Positions 29,023 through 37,824 of a stretch of DNA of 64,000 nucleotides are shown piece after piece. Source of the DNA: Ignavibacteria bacterium (GTDB lineage Bacteria > Bacteroidota > Ignavibacteria > Kapaibacteriales > UBA961); the NCBI GenBank assembly GCA_016720145.1, contig JADJXV010000008.1:62001-126000 (forward strand), read 5' to 3'. Made by a program: the position numbers and the translations under genes. Position 1 is the first letter of the stretch, and each line of letters begins with the position of its first letter. The notes below the pieces were generated by a model, which saw nothing but the letters and a program-made list of their open reading frames with translations, was not told the DNA's origin and searched no databases.

Positions 29023-29583
29023 ATTGACCCGATTAATCACTCGATGAATAGATTCAACACCCAGCAAATACATCATCATAAAAACAATATAATTTCGCAC
29101 GATTGGCCACCAAATAATCCACATCGAATCTTGCTCTCCGGTCATCGGCAGATAATCTCTTTGTAGAGTTAAAGATTGAGCAACAGTTTCCATCGGAATT
29201 AAAAACACCACTGACAGTACAAATAGCACAATTGATTTCCACTTAAAATCAACTTGCCTGATGCTACAAATTCCTACGCCGATTATTGGAAATGTCCAGT
29301 ACGCAAATCCATACATTCCAAACATTCTATCGTGATAATTAATCCCATATTGATTCGAATTATTCAGTCTATAGATTGTCAGAACAGCAAAGCAAATAAT
29401 GTACATAATACCTAATAAATGCAACAACTTCTTCTCGATAATCGGATAAGAAACTTCTCTGTGAATGTTGTTCAGAAAATTCTTGCGAATCAAGTTCCAA
29501 ATGTAAAATATTGAATGCCCGATAAGAACAGCTTGGAAGATTTCTGTAGTATAAAATTCGAGTATTTCGAGGAGAGTTTTCAC
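28993..29583 (-). CDS. membrane protein of unknown function
   Basis: A 196-residue protein with four or five hydrophobic helices (around residues 15-35, 52-70, 90-108, 115-135, 160-180). I do not recognise a family. The start at 29583 is GTG and no Shine-Dalgarno site precedes it, so the exact start is uncertain. It lies 17 bases after the stop of the EVE-HNH nuclease gene on the same strand and may be co-transcribed with it. The last residues (NPSGIQHL) and the TAG stop are encoded by an intergenic palindromic repeat (CTACAAATGTTGAATCCC...), so the original C-terminus was probably replaced when that repeat inserted. Confidence 0.6.
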   Translation of the reverse strand: MKTLLEILEFYTTEIFQAVLIGHSIFYIWNLIRKNFLNNIHREVSYPIIEKKLLHLLGIMYIICFAVLTIYRLNNSNQYGINYHDRMFGMYGFAYWTFPIIGVGICSIRQVDFKWKSIVLFVLSVVFLIPMETVAQSLTLQRDYLPMTGEQDSMWIIWWPIVRNYIVFMMMYLLGVESIHRVINRVNKNPSGIQHL

Positions 29584-29600
29584 GATGTTTGGAGGATATT

Positions 29601-30431
29601 CTATTCTCGTCTGTTATTTTCACTACTACTATTTTGTTTTAGAATCTCAGTCATCTCGTCTAAGGTAAAAGCTGTCTTACGTTTATGAATCATCGAATGA
29701 CAGTTCGGACAAACAGGTCGTAAGTCTTGTATTGGGTTAACGTCATACGTTTTTCCTAGGTTCGCGATTTGTTGTAAATGATGAACATGAATAAAGTCTT
29801 TGCCGATTTGCCCATAGGTTTTTTCGAAATTAAAACCACATACAACACAAGATAATCCATAATACTCTATACATTTTTTCCTTGCAAATGGATTTCTCTC
29901 ATATTTCGTTAGAATCACTTGATTTGGCGTTCCTTCAGAATAGGTTTTTTGAGTTTCATTGTCTGAAGGAACAAATGGATTGTGCCGAATATTTTGTGTA
30001 TTTAGGAAGTCGAACCAAACTGCTTCAAGTTCATCTATAAGTTCTGTTTTTATTGAAATTCCTGACGCTCGGGGCGTCCAAGTTTGCTCCGACAAATTAG
30101 CTGTCTTCAACATTTCAAGAGATAGAATTGGTTCTTTATCCGGGTTTAATAAAACTTCAAAGTCAATGTCAATATAAAACGCCTCTTTGTTTTCACCACT
30201 CCAATGTCTTTCGAGGAAAGGTTCAGTTGTGGCAAATCCTGCCCTGATAATTCCTTTGGGTTCTGTCCCAAGTTTAACTAAAAATATTCTGTCCCCCGGT
30301 AGAATTGATTTTGTATTACCGCAACTCCAGCGCTGAGAACATTTTCCCGTCAAGTCAACCTGTTCAATTTCTTGTTCAAGCGTTTCCCATTTCCACCGTT
30401 TCGGATTCCATACAAAAAGATATGTTTTCAT
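29601..30431 (-). CDS. EVE-HNH endonuclease, predicted modification-dependent (type IV) restriction enzyme
   Basis: A 276-residue protein. Residues about 1-145 look like an EVE/PUA-like domain: YLFVWNPKRWKWETLEQEI at the start, WSCGNTKSILPGDRIFLVKL, PKGIIRAGFAT and FYIDIDFEVLLNP. Residues about 190-262 are an HNH nuclease: CVVCGFNF, FIHVHHLQQIAN (catalytic His pair), Asn in DVNPIQDLRPVCPNCHSMIH (second zinc Cys pair and the last His). In characterised EVE-HNH enzymes such as VcaM4I the EVE domain reads modified cytosine and HNH cuts nearby, so a role in defence against phage with modified DNA is likely. The gene sits in a repeat-rich accessory segment without an associated methylase. Confidence 0.85.
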   Translation of the reverse strand: MKTYLFVWNPKRWKWETLEQEIEQVDLTGKCSQRWSCGNTKSILPGDRIFLVKLGTEPKGIIRAGFATTEPFLERHWSGENKEAFYIDIDFEVLLNPDKEPILSLEMLKTANLSEQTWTPRASGISIKTELIDELEAVWFDFLNTQNIRHNPFVPSDNETQKTYSEGTPNQVILTKYERNPFARKKCIEYYGLSCVVCGFNFEKTYGQIGKDFIHVHHLQQIANLGKTYDVNPIQDLRPVCPNCHSMIHKRKTAFTLDEMTEILKQNSSSENNRRE

Positions 30432-30607
30432 TGGTTGTTATCTGTTGATTGACGATTCCCCATCCGGTCATTGCTTTAAACTGAACGTACATACGTGCCA
30501 TAAATACCTCTTGCAACATCTTCCCTGAATTGCATTGATACGCGTGAGCAATCATCGATGAGAGAGAATGTACAGATGAAATACTACCTCAATTTCTCTA
30601 TCATGCA

Positions 30608-30660
30608 AACGTTTCAGCGGTAAGTGTTTACGGTCAGTTTTAAAAACTGACCGGACGTGG
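30608..30660. repeat. palindromic repeat, copy 1 of a flanking pair
   Basis: CGTTTCAGCGGTAAGT is followed by the palindrome CGGTCAGTTTT/AAAAACTGACCG (30631-30653). The same leader and a related palindrome are found at 31436-31490 on the other side of the TPR gene. The rest of 30432-30663 shows no gene. Confidence 0.75.
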
Positions 30661-30663
30661 AAA

Positions 30664-31245
30664 TTATTTCATTGCATTTTTGCATGTAGGTCTGCTTCGT
30701 TTACCATTAATTACTTCATTAATTACTTTTTGAAATTGGAGATTAAATCCGTCTTGAGGGTCAAGTTTTATAGCATGAGTTATCGTCTCAATCGACTCTT
30801 TATCTCTCGATGCTATCAATAAATTCATTGCATGATTTCCAAGCAATACAATATCATTCGGCTTTCTCTTAATTGCTTCTTCAGAATAAATGATAGCTTT
30901 CTCAATATTGTCTAAATGAATGCACTCCAGAGATGCTTCTTGCGGAATATTGTGGTTTGTTAATTCGATTGTTAAGGCATTTTCCAATAGAGATAACGAT
31001 GTTGAATGTTCGCCGAGTCTTTGATGTACTTTAGCTAATAACAACATGCTTTGCCAATGATTTGGCATTATGGAAAGACATTTTTCATAATCTTTGATGG
31101 ATTTCTTAACTTTCAATTTATCAAAAAAACCTAAGCTACTTGGTCTATAATCACCAAGTATTACAATTCCCTCCATCCGTTCGTTAGCCCTATTAAACAA
31201 TTGGTTGAATTCATTGATTTGTTCGTTAGTCAAATCTGTCTGCAT
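30664..31245 (-). CDS. tetratricopeptide-repeat protein
   Basis: A 193-residue protein without signal or membrane segment. Three or four TPR-like helical pairs are visible: KVKKSIKDYEKCLSIMPNHW, SMLLLAKVHQRLGEHSTSLS, NIEKAIIYSEEAIKRKPNDI and SIETITHAIKLDPQDGFN. TPRs bind other proteins; no partner can be named. The start is ATG at 31245. It is flanked by two copies of a palindromic repeat (30608-30660, 31436-31490), and its stop lies four bases from the first. Confidence 0.75.
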   Translation of the reverse strand: MQTDLTNEQINEFNQLFNRANERMEGIVILGDYRPSSLGFFDKLKVKKSIKDYEKCLSIMPNHWQSMLLLAKVHQRLGEHSTSLSLLENALTIELTNHNIPQEASLECIHLDNIEKAIIYSEEAIKRKPNDIVLLGNHAMNLLIASRDKESIETITHAIKLDPQDGFNLQFQKVINEVINGKRSRPTCKNAMK

Positions 31246-31553
31246 GAGTTTAATGTATTATTTATTACATGTTTTAAGGATGAATCATACAGCCCTATCT
31301 CTCCAAATTCAGTGGCTATGTAGATTGTCTTCTATTTCCTGCAAAATACACCTAATTCTCTATACACCCAAATCATTATAAGGAGTTTATGAATGAGAAT
31401 AGCTTTACTTTCAACTGATGGTGAATGAATTGCAGGACGTTTCAGCGGAAAGTACCCACGGTCGGTTGAAACAACCGACCGGACTGATACAATCGGATAT
31501 AAAAAAAGCCGCCTGAAATACAATTCCAGACGGCTTTCCACAAACAAAACCCT
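31246..31553. repeat. intergenic region with palindromic repeat copy 2
   Basis: No gene seen. CGTTTCAGCGGAAAGTACC leads into the palindrome CGGTCGGTTG/AAACAACCGACCG (31460-31482), a second copy of the element at 30608-30660 in the same orientation. The terminator of the ABC permease/peptidase gene fills the right end (31501-31537). Confidence 0.75.
31501..31537 (-). terminator. Rho-independent terminator of the ABC operon
   Basis: Minus strand reads AAAGCCGTCTG, an 11-base loop, CAGGCGGCTTT, then more T. It lies 17 bases after the stop of the permease/peptidase gene. Confidence 0.85.
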
Positions 31554-34500
31554 CTACTGCACCTCCACCGACTTCACATTATCATCCGGACTCCTATCGA
31601 CCAATTTGTAGAAAGGGTCTATGCCCACTTTGATTGGTTGTTCCTTTACGGTAAACGTGAATTGCATTGTCTCGGCTGTGATTTTATGTTTTTTGAAATA
31701 CAATGGGTTATCGAGGAGCGTGCCCTTCTTGGACTTGGCAAAAATTCCGATGTCTATCCAGTCGGCTAGCGGAACTTTTGTTTGATTGCCCACGCTGTCG
31801 GAGTAGAATTTATTGGACTTCACATTCACGGTCACTGCGTACGTTCCGTCCGGATTTTTCTTCGCTGTGCTCGATGCGATTTCATTGCTGTAGAGCGTAA
31901 TCTTCTCGAACAAATCCGTGACGAGTCCTTGCAGCGAGTCGGGCGTGTGCTTGCGGAGAATCGGGAGTAAATCACGGGAATTCGGGTAGGGACGGAATTT
32001 CCCGCCCCAGGTGCGGATAAACTCCGCAAGCGCGGCGTTCAGCGTGTCTTCGCCGATGTAGTCTGCTAGACAGTAGAACGTGTGCGAACCTTTATTATAA
32101 TGGATATACGATTGATTCTCATTGTAGGCAATCGGCTGTTCGGCACGGGTCTCGTTCGAGCGGCCGCGGAGGTAACCGTCCAATTCATACCGCAAAAACT
32201 TCTGCGTCATTGCCTGTCCGTACTTCTTTTCCATCACACGGAGAGCCGAATACTCGGCAAGCGACTCGGACATAATCGTGCAGCCCTGCTGATTCGAACC
32301 CAAAACCTGATGCGCCCACCACTGATGACCGAGTTCATGAGCATTGACAAAAAAACCGAAATCAATGTTGTCGGTATTCGGGTCCTTATCCTGCCGCGCA
32401 ATAAACTGCATCGACTCCGAAAACGGAATCGTATTCGGAAATGCCTGCGCAAAGGACTCATAGCGCGGGAATTCAATCACCCGATATTGCGAGTGCTGAT
32501 ACGGGCTGAAATTCTTCGAATAATAGTCCAATCCACCTTTCGCCGACTCCATAAAATTCGCAATATTATAGTCATGCCCCGGATGATAGTAAACCTCAAG
32601 ATTCACCTTCTTACCCTCAGGCGACATCCACACATCGCGCGCCACAGCATATTTGCCGGAGAGAATTGCCACGAAATTCCAAATCTGCTGATCCATTTTA
32701 TAATGGAAAAACTTCCGCTGTCCCCACTGCGTCGATTCCGTCCATTCCTTCTGCAAATACCCGGGAGCTATCGCAATCTGATCAGGCGCGGTGCTCACAA
32801 CTGCTTCAAAATCAATAAGGTCTGCGCCTGCGGTGATATAGCTCTCATTCTTTGCCTTATCGTTGGTAATCGACGGGATACGTTCCTTCACCGGCAAACC
32901 GTACTTTTTGCGATCACTTGGGTCACTCATCTCGGCATCGGCAATGTAACCGTAACTTGGCGCCACATCCGTGTAGAGAAATGTGCCATTGTCAATAATC
33001 CGCGTATTGATATTCGTATTATTAAATCCTTTACGATAATGCCCAATGCTGAAGTCCACCTTCATCGAATCACCCGGCGCAAGCGGAGTAACAAACTTAT
33101 AAATCTTCACACCGGTAACAGTATCATTGAGCAAAAGTGTGAGCTGACGATTGAATGTAAGCCGATTAAGAGTAAGGTCTTGATTGTAGCTCACAATCAG
33201 CGAATCAATCGGCACCGACTCGCGATTCTTGAGCGTCTGCACGCCGGACATCGTGTACCAATGTTCGTATGGGTGCAATTCACAATTCACATACAACGCC
33301 GTAATCTTCGGCTGCAGCGACGACCGCAAATGCCCGTAGGTCTTCTCATACTTCACGGTTTCTTCCTCGGTTTGATCGCTCGTTTTATTCACATTCAGGA
33401 AGTTTGTATTATAATATATAAACCCGCCGTAGCCGAGCGACAGCATCATCGCCGAACTCGCAAATGTCATCGACGGCTTGCTCATCCGGGCGCGAAAACT
33501 GCGGAGACGAAGCTTCCATCGGTCCTCCGTACCACGCACCGTAAAGCTCGTTGCAATCCAAGTCAGCACAGCGCCAACTGCAAGAAAGAAAAGTAAATAC
33601 GAGAAACCGCGTTCGTAAAACGGAGCCCAGCCGTTCATGTCAGAGTAGATGCCGAAGCGCGACGAACCGAAGTCCCACATCCGATGTTCGAATCCAAGCT
33701 CTGACGCCACAATTTTGAAAATATAAAAGAGTATTACCACCATGTGTCCCACATACTTCTGATTCACGAGCACATGAATCGTCAGCGCTACGATATTGGT
33801 CAGTAAATACGTTGGCAGGGCGATCATGCACAGATATTGGAGGTATTGTCCGAGTTCGAAATTGGTATAACCCTGGAATAATTGCGTGAGTATAGCGCCG
33901 AAAATCATGATAATCGTAATCACGACCTGCACTGCTGTGAGCGCGGTTAATTTACCTGCGATGCCCACCCATACCGGCATTGGCAGCGCGTCGAATGTTT
34001 GCGCGAGGCGAATACTACGCTCTTTCCACACGAGTTCACCCGCATAAAGTGTCGAAATTATCAGCGAAAAGATGGTAAATACATTGCGCATCGTATCAAT
34101 CATGAGATACGTCACCGGCTGCAAGTCCATATTTTCCGTATGATTAGCATAATAGGCATTAATCCCGAAATTCATGAGTCCGATGAGCGCAATTGCCGCA
34201 AAGGGTTTTTCACGAATAATACTTGCGATGTACAATTTCGAGAGCGCAAGGTATTGTTTAATTGATGTCGCAAGACCATAGACCAGCGTTGGTTGATGCG
34301 GCGCTTGTGCCGGCGCGGCAGGTTCGACAGGAATCGACGATTTCTTCTTCGACTTGCGCAGGGTAATTCCCTGCACATTCATTTTGAACAGCGAATAGGC
34401 AATTGCGAAAATCACCGCCGCAACGCCCATCCACACGAGCCGGTTGATGAGAATTTCTCCGGTGAATCCAATGAGTTGCGTGTTTTTTTCAATCGGTGTC

Positions 34501-35180
34501 CAGAATTCGGTATACATACTAAACGCGCGGAATCCCATCGGGTCAAGAATCGCAGCAAGTGTGCGATTCTCAATTTCCCGGGTGAAATTCTGCGAGACGG
34601 ACCAGAGGATTAAAAGCGCAAAACCCTGCACATACACCGCAATAAAACTCCGAAACAGCAGCCCCACACCGAAAGAAATCGCAGCAAACAAAAACGCATT
34701 CGTCGCCACAAATACAAACTGCGGCATCAGGTAATACATCAGGTACGGGTCGCCGATTTTGTCTGCATTAATCCATCCAAAAGCCGGACCCACCATCGTG
34801 CCGAGCAAAGCGCCGACAACAGCAGCCGAGTAAATAAACATCACCGCGCAATAGGTGCCGATGAAGCGACCACCTATATACGCAAACTTCGTAAGCGGAG
34901 TAGCATAGAGCACTTCATGCGTTTTCATTTCCATATCGCGGATCACGGATGTACCGGTCACCCCAGGCAGGATGATGAGTCCGATAATCGACATTGTGAG
35001 GAATATCTGCGAGAGAACGTACGGGGAATTCGCTTTGATAAGCGGTCCTGCGCCACCAAACGAGGCGGCATCGGTACTAAGAAAGAGGAAGGCAAGCATA
35101 AACATCAACAGCGCGAAGACATGGGTCGCCGGCTTGCGGAATTGATACTTGATTTCAAAAAGGAGCATATTTATCAGCAT
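31554..35180 (-). CDS. ABC-2 permease fused to M1-family (gluzincin) aminopeptidase domain
   Basis: A 1208-residue protein. The N-terminal ~560 residues hold two sets of about six membrane helices of the ABC-2 permease type. The C-terminal ~620 residues are extracytoplasmic with the M1 zinc site HELGHQWWAH and, 18 residues after the second His, the third ligand Glu in MSESLAEYSAL; the usual GAMEN substrate loop is not obvious (region QAFPNTIPFSES). Such permease-peptidase fusions are known in Bacteroidota; the substrate is unknown, perhaps peptides exported and trimmed. AAGGAG lies nine bases before the ATG at 35180, inside the end of the ATPase gene (gap of 3 bases), so both form one operon and probably one transporter. 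A terminator follows. Confidence 0.9.
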   Translation of the reverse strand: MLINMLLFEIKYQFRKPATHVFALLMFMLAFLFLSTDAASFGGAGPLIKANSPYVLSQIFLTMSIIGLIILPGVTGTSVIRDMEMKTHEVLYATPLTKFAYIGGRFIGTYCAVMFIYSAAVVGALLGTMVGPAFGWINADKIGDPYLMYYLMPQFVFVATNAFLFAAISFGVGLLFRSFIAVYVQGFALLILWSVSQNFTREIENRTLAAILDPMGFRAFSMYTEFWTPIEKNTQLIGFTGEILINRLVWMGVAAVIFAIAYSLFKMNVQGITLRKSKKKSSIPVEPAAPAQAPHQPTLVYGLATSIKQYLALSKLYIASIIREKPFAAIALIGLMNFGINAYYANHTENMDLQPVTYLMIDTMRNVFTIFSLIISTLYAGELVWKERSIRLAQTFDALPMPVWVGIAGKLTALTAVQVVITIIMIFGAILTQLFQGYTNFELGQYLQYLCMIALPTYLLTNIVALTIHVLVNQKYVGHMVVILFYIFKIVASELGFEHRMWDFGSSRFGIYSDMNGWAPFYERGFSYLLFFLAVGAVLTWIATSFTVRGTEDRWKLRLRSFRARMSKPSMTFASSAMMLSLGYGGFIYYNTNFLNVNKTSDQTEEETVKYEKTYGHLRSSLQPKITALYVNCELHPYEHWYTMSGVQTLKNRESVPIDSLIVSYNQDLTLNRLTFNRQLTLLLNDTVTGVKIYKFVTPLAPGDSMKVDFSIGHYRKGFNNTNINTRIIDNGTFLYTDVAPSYGYIADAEMSDPSDRKKYGLPVKERIPSITNDKAKNESYITAGADLIDFEAVVSTAPDQIAIAPGYLQKEWTESTQWGQRKFFHYKMDQQIWNFVAILSGKYAVARDVWMSPEGKKVNLEVYYHPGHDYNIANFMESAKGGLDYYSKNFSPYQHSQYRVIEFPRYESFAQAFPNTIPFSESMQFIARQDKDPNTDNIDFGFFVNAHELGHQWWAHQVLGSNQQGCTIMSESLAEYSALRVMEKKYGQAMTQKFLRYELDGYLRGRSNETRAEQPIAYNENQSYIHYNKGSHTFYCLADYIGEDTLNAALAEFIRTWGGKFRPYPNSRDLLPILRKHTPDSLQGLVTDLFEKITLYSNEIASSTAKKNPDGTYAVTVNVKSNKFYSDSVGNQTKVPLADWIDIGIFAKSKKGTLLDNPLYFKKHKITAETMQFTFTVKEQPIKVGIDPFYKLVDRSPDDNVKSVEVQ

Positions 35181-35183
35181 AAT

Positions 35184-36098
35184 TTATTCTCCTTCGGATG
35201 ATGATGAAGCAGATAACTGAAGCTGCGCAATCTGATGAAAATACACATCTTCGAGGTCCGGCTCGATATTGACAAAACCATCAGCAAGCGGTGTATCGGA
35301 ATAGACATGCACGAGCGGTTTGCCGGAAACCATGCGGGTAGAAATTACAGCGTATTGGGAGGCAATTGTATCCATTTCGGACTTTGCAACAAAGCGTTTC
35401 CAGATCTTACCGCGCATGTTTTCGATGACGCTTTCGGGTGAACCGCTGAGAGCGACTTTGCCTTTGTTGATAATGGCCATACTGGAGCATAATTCACGAA
35501 CATCTTCCACGATATGCGTCGAGAGAATGACAACGATATTTTCGCCGAGTTCGCTGAGCAGATTGAGGAAGCGGTGGCGTTCGGTTGGGTCGAGTCCTGC
35601 GGTGGGTTCGTCAACTATAATCAGTTTTGGACTGCCGAGAAGGGCAATTGCAATCCCAAGCCGCTGCTTCATTCCCCCCGAAAAACCTCCCACATGCTTG
35701 CGGCGATTCTCCCATAGATTGGTTCGATTGAGGAGATACTGTACTTGTTCTTTGCGCTCGCGTCCATTCGTAATTCCTTTAAGCACAGCAAAATGGTCGA
35801 GAATAGTTTCTGCCGAAAGATTCGGATACAGTCCGAATTCCTGCGGGAGATACCCGAGCATCCGGCGCACTTCTTCCTTCTGCACAAGCACATTCACATC
35901 GCCGAATTGAATCGACCCGCTGTCGGGTTCTTGCAGGGTTGCAATCGTCCGCATAAGCGACGACTTCCCGGCGCCATTTGGTCCAAGCAGACCAAACATC
36001 CCCTGTGGAATTGTGAGGGAAATATTATCGAGGGCGCGCACGCCATTCGGATAGGTTTTCGAAAGATTGGTAATTACAAGATCCATACTCTGCCCCAT
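35184..36098 (-). CDS. ABC transporter ATP-binding protein
   Basis: About 305 residues from ATG 36098 (ATG 36086, MDLVITNLSKTYPNGV, is an equally possible start; a frame reaching 36185 has an unlikely leader). Complete ATPase: Walker A GPNGAGKSS, Q-loop YLPQEFGLYP, signature GGFSGGMKQRLGI, Walker B LIIVDEPTAGLDP, H-loop STHIVEDV. The C-terminal ~80 residues are the small beta-domain often found in ABC-2 type exporters, ending in a Ser/Glu tail. It powers the permease/peptidase encoded 3 bases downstream. Confidence 0.93.
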   Translation of the reverse strand: MGQSMDLVITNLSKTYPNGVRALDNISLTIPQGMFGLLGPNGAGKSSLMRTIATLQEPDSGSIQFGDVNVLVQKEEVRRMLGYLPQEFGLYPNLSAETILDHFAVLKGITNGRERKEQVQYLLNRTNLWENRRKHVGGFSGGMKQRLGIAIALLGSPKLIIVDEPTAGLDPTERHRFLNLLSELGENIVVILSTHIVEDVRELCSSMAIINKGKVALSGSPESVIENMRGKIWKRFVAKSEMDTIASQYAVISTRMVSGKPLVHVYSDTPLADGFVNIEPDLEDVYFHQIAQLQLSASSSSEGE

Positions 36099-36238
36099 TG
36101 TATTGAAGTGATTAAAAAATGATATGTTACGCTCGCAAGCGATAGCAATAATACGGAATATATTGCGCTCTGCCAAGACGAGCACGGCGGGCTACGGTGA
36201 GGATGGGAATTAGTTCCCCTGAGGGCATCGCGCTCCTT

Positions 36239-36344
36239 CCGAGAGTATCGCGTCTTCGCGATGCCCTCGGTTTCCACGAATAGGTGTATTTCTGGAAAGC
36301 AGTACCCAAAAACCGAGGGCATCGCGAAGACGCGATACTCTCGG
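36239..36344. repeat. perfect 35-bp inverted repeat
   Basis: Positions 36239-36273 and 36310-36344 are exact reverse complements (35 bases each) around a 36-base centre. Each arm is itself partly palindromic (TCGCG..CGCGA). A shorter GAGGGCATCGCG lies at about 36220. No transposase is encoded between the arms. Confidence 0.9.
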
Positions 36345-36354
36345 GAGAGGATAG

Positions 36355-37447
36355 GCGACAATCTTCCTGACTAGACTCCTGCTTCAGCTGGAGGGGAAAT
36401 GGATGGTGGCATGGGTGTTAGCCAAATTTATCCAGCCAAAAAGTCTGACAGGTTGAAGAAAACCTGTCAGGACGTAGATAGTGGATGCCGAAAGGCGACA
36501 ATCTTCCTGACTAGATTCCAGCTTCAGCTGGAGTGGAAATGGTTGGTGGCGTGGGCTTTAGCCAAATTTATCCAGCCAAAAAGTCCTGACAGGTTGAAGA
36601 AAACCTGTCAGGACGTAGAGAATGAATTGGATGCCGAAAGGCGACAATCTTCCTGACTAGACTCCAGCTTCAGCTGGAGTGGAAATGGTTGGTGGCGTGG
36701 GCTTTAGCCAAATTTATCCAGCCAAAAAGTCCTGACAGGTTGAAGAAAACCTGACAAGAAGTAAAGAATAAATTGGATGCCGCAAGGCGACAAGCTTCCT
36801 GACTAGACTCCAGCTTCAGCTGGAGTGGAAATGGATGGTGGCGGGGGATTTAGCCAAATTTAACCAGCCAAAAAGTCCTAATAGGTTGAAGAAAACCTGA
36901 CAAGAAGTAAAGAATAAATTGGATGCCGCAAGGCGACAATCTTCCTGACTAGACTCCAGCTTCAGCTGGAGTGGAAATGGATGGTGGCAAGGGCTTTAGC
37001 CAAATTTAACCGGCAAAAAAGTCCTAACAGGTTGAAGAAAACCTGACAGGAAGTAAAGAATAAATTGGATGCCGCAAGGCGACAATCTTCCTGACTAGAC
37101 TCCAGCTTCAGCTGGAGTGGAAATGGATGGTGGCAAGGGCTTTAGCCAAATTTAACCGGCAAAAAAAGTCCTAACAGGTTGAAGAAAACATGACAGGAAG
37201 TAAAGAATAAATTGGATGCCGCAAGGCGACAATCTTCCTGACTAGACTCCAGCTTCAGCTGGAGGGGAAATGGATGGTGGCATGGGTCTTAGCCAAATTT
37301 AATCAGCAAAAAAGTCCTGACAGGTTGAAGAAAACCTGTCAGGACGTAGTGTGTGAATTAAATGCCGAAAGGCGACAATATTCCTGACTGGACTCCAGCT
37401 TCAGCTGGAGTGGAAATGGATGGTGGCAAGGGCTTTAGCCAAATTAT
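36355..37447. repeat. eight tandem ~146-bp units rich in palindromes
   Basis: Units start with GCGACAATCTTCCTGACT at 36355, 36495, 36641, 36787, 36933, 37079, 37226 and 37372 (periods 140-147). Each carries the palindrome ACTCCAGCTTCAGCTGGAGT, a GGCTTTAGCC segment and, except the last truncated unit, CCTGACAGGTT-GAAGAA-AACCTGTCAGG. Units 4-7 share variants (GCCGCAAGG, CCTGACAGGAAG) that separate them from units 1-3, which suggests stepwise duplication. Confidence 0.95.
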
Positions 37448-37456
37448 TGCACTTGT

Positions 37457-37620
37457 CCAACGGATTAAAATCCGTTGCTACAATTTCGGGCGTTCCTTCT
37501 CAACGGATTAAAATCCGTTGCTACAATTTGTTCGTTCCTAGCGGAACTTTTTGGTATTTATTGATTTTTTTCAATGGATTAATATCTTTCCAACGGATTA
37601 AAATCCGTTGCTACAATTTC
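37457..37620. repeat. three copies of a 29-bp palindromic element
   Basis: CAACGGATTAAAATCCGTTG followed by CTACAATTT occurs at 37458, 37501 and 37591, in the same orientation; the first two are 43 bases apart and the third 90 further. GTTCCTAGCGGAAC follows copies 2 and 3. Confidence 0.9.
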
Positions 37621-37780
37621 ATCCGTTCCTAGCGGAACTTTTTGGTATCTATTGATTTTTCAATGTATTCCCTAGACGGTGACGATACATCAAACCTACA
37701 TCTTCCATCAATCAAATACCAAAAAGAGCCGGCGGCTCGACCCAAATTGTAGGGCTGGAATTTATTCCAGACCAATCCCC

Positions 37781-37817
37781 CCGAGCCCCTCGCTTCTTCG
37801 CGAGCGGCTCGGTTTTT
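37781..37817. terminator. strong GC-rich hairpin followed by T run (plus strand)
   Basis: CCGAGCCCCTCGC and GCGAGCGGCTCGG pair with one mismatch around a TTCTTC loop, followed by TTTTT on the plus strand. No plus-strand gene precedes it; it may instead be another repeat, since the arms of 36239-36344 have a similar TCTTCGCGA centre, or may help end the minus-strand gene at 37825. Confidence 0.5.
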
Positions 37818-37824
37818 AGGATAA

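Larger units (their letters stand above)
36099..37824. other. 1.7-kb non-coding repeat island
   Basis: No gene is supported. From left to right the island holds a 35-bp perfect inverted repeat, eight tandem 146-bp units, three copies of a 29-bp palindromic element, a GGCTGGAATTTATTCCAG palindrome (about 37752-37769) and a strong hairpin (37781-37812). Short open frames inside the units have no ribosome sites and are copies of one another. Confidence 0.85.

Noticed and set aside
32082..33596. 504-codon open frame on the plus strand
   Set aside because: It lies wholly antisense to the permease/M1 peptidase gene, which has clear motifs; the frame is rich in Arg/His/Ile as expected of a shadow and has no ribosome site.
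36239..36344. Insertion sequence ends
   Set aside because: The arms are only 36 bases apart and there is no transposase or target duplication; reported as an inverted repeat only.
36399..36656. Short open frame within the tandem units
   Set aside because: It is the translation of successive repeat units that hold stop codons in the later copies.
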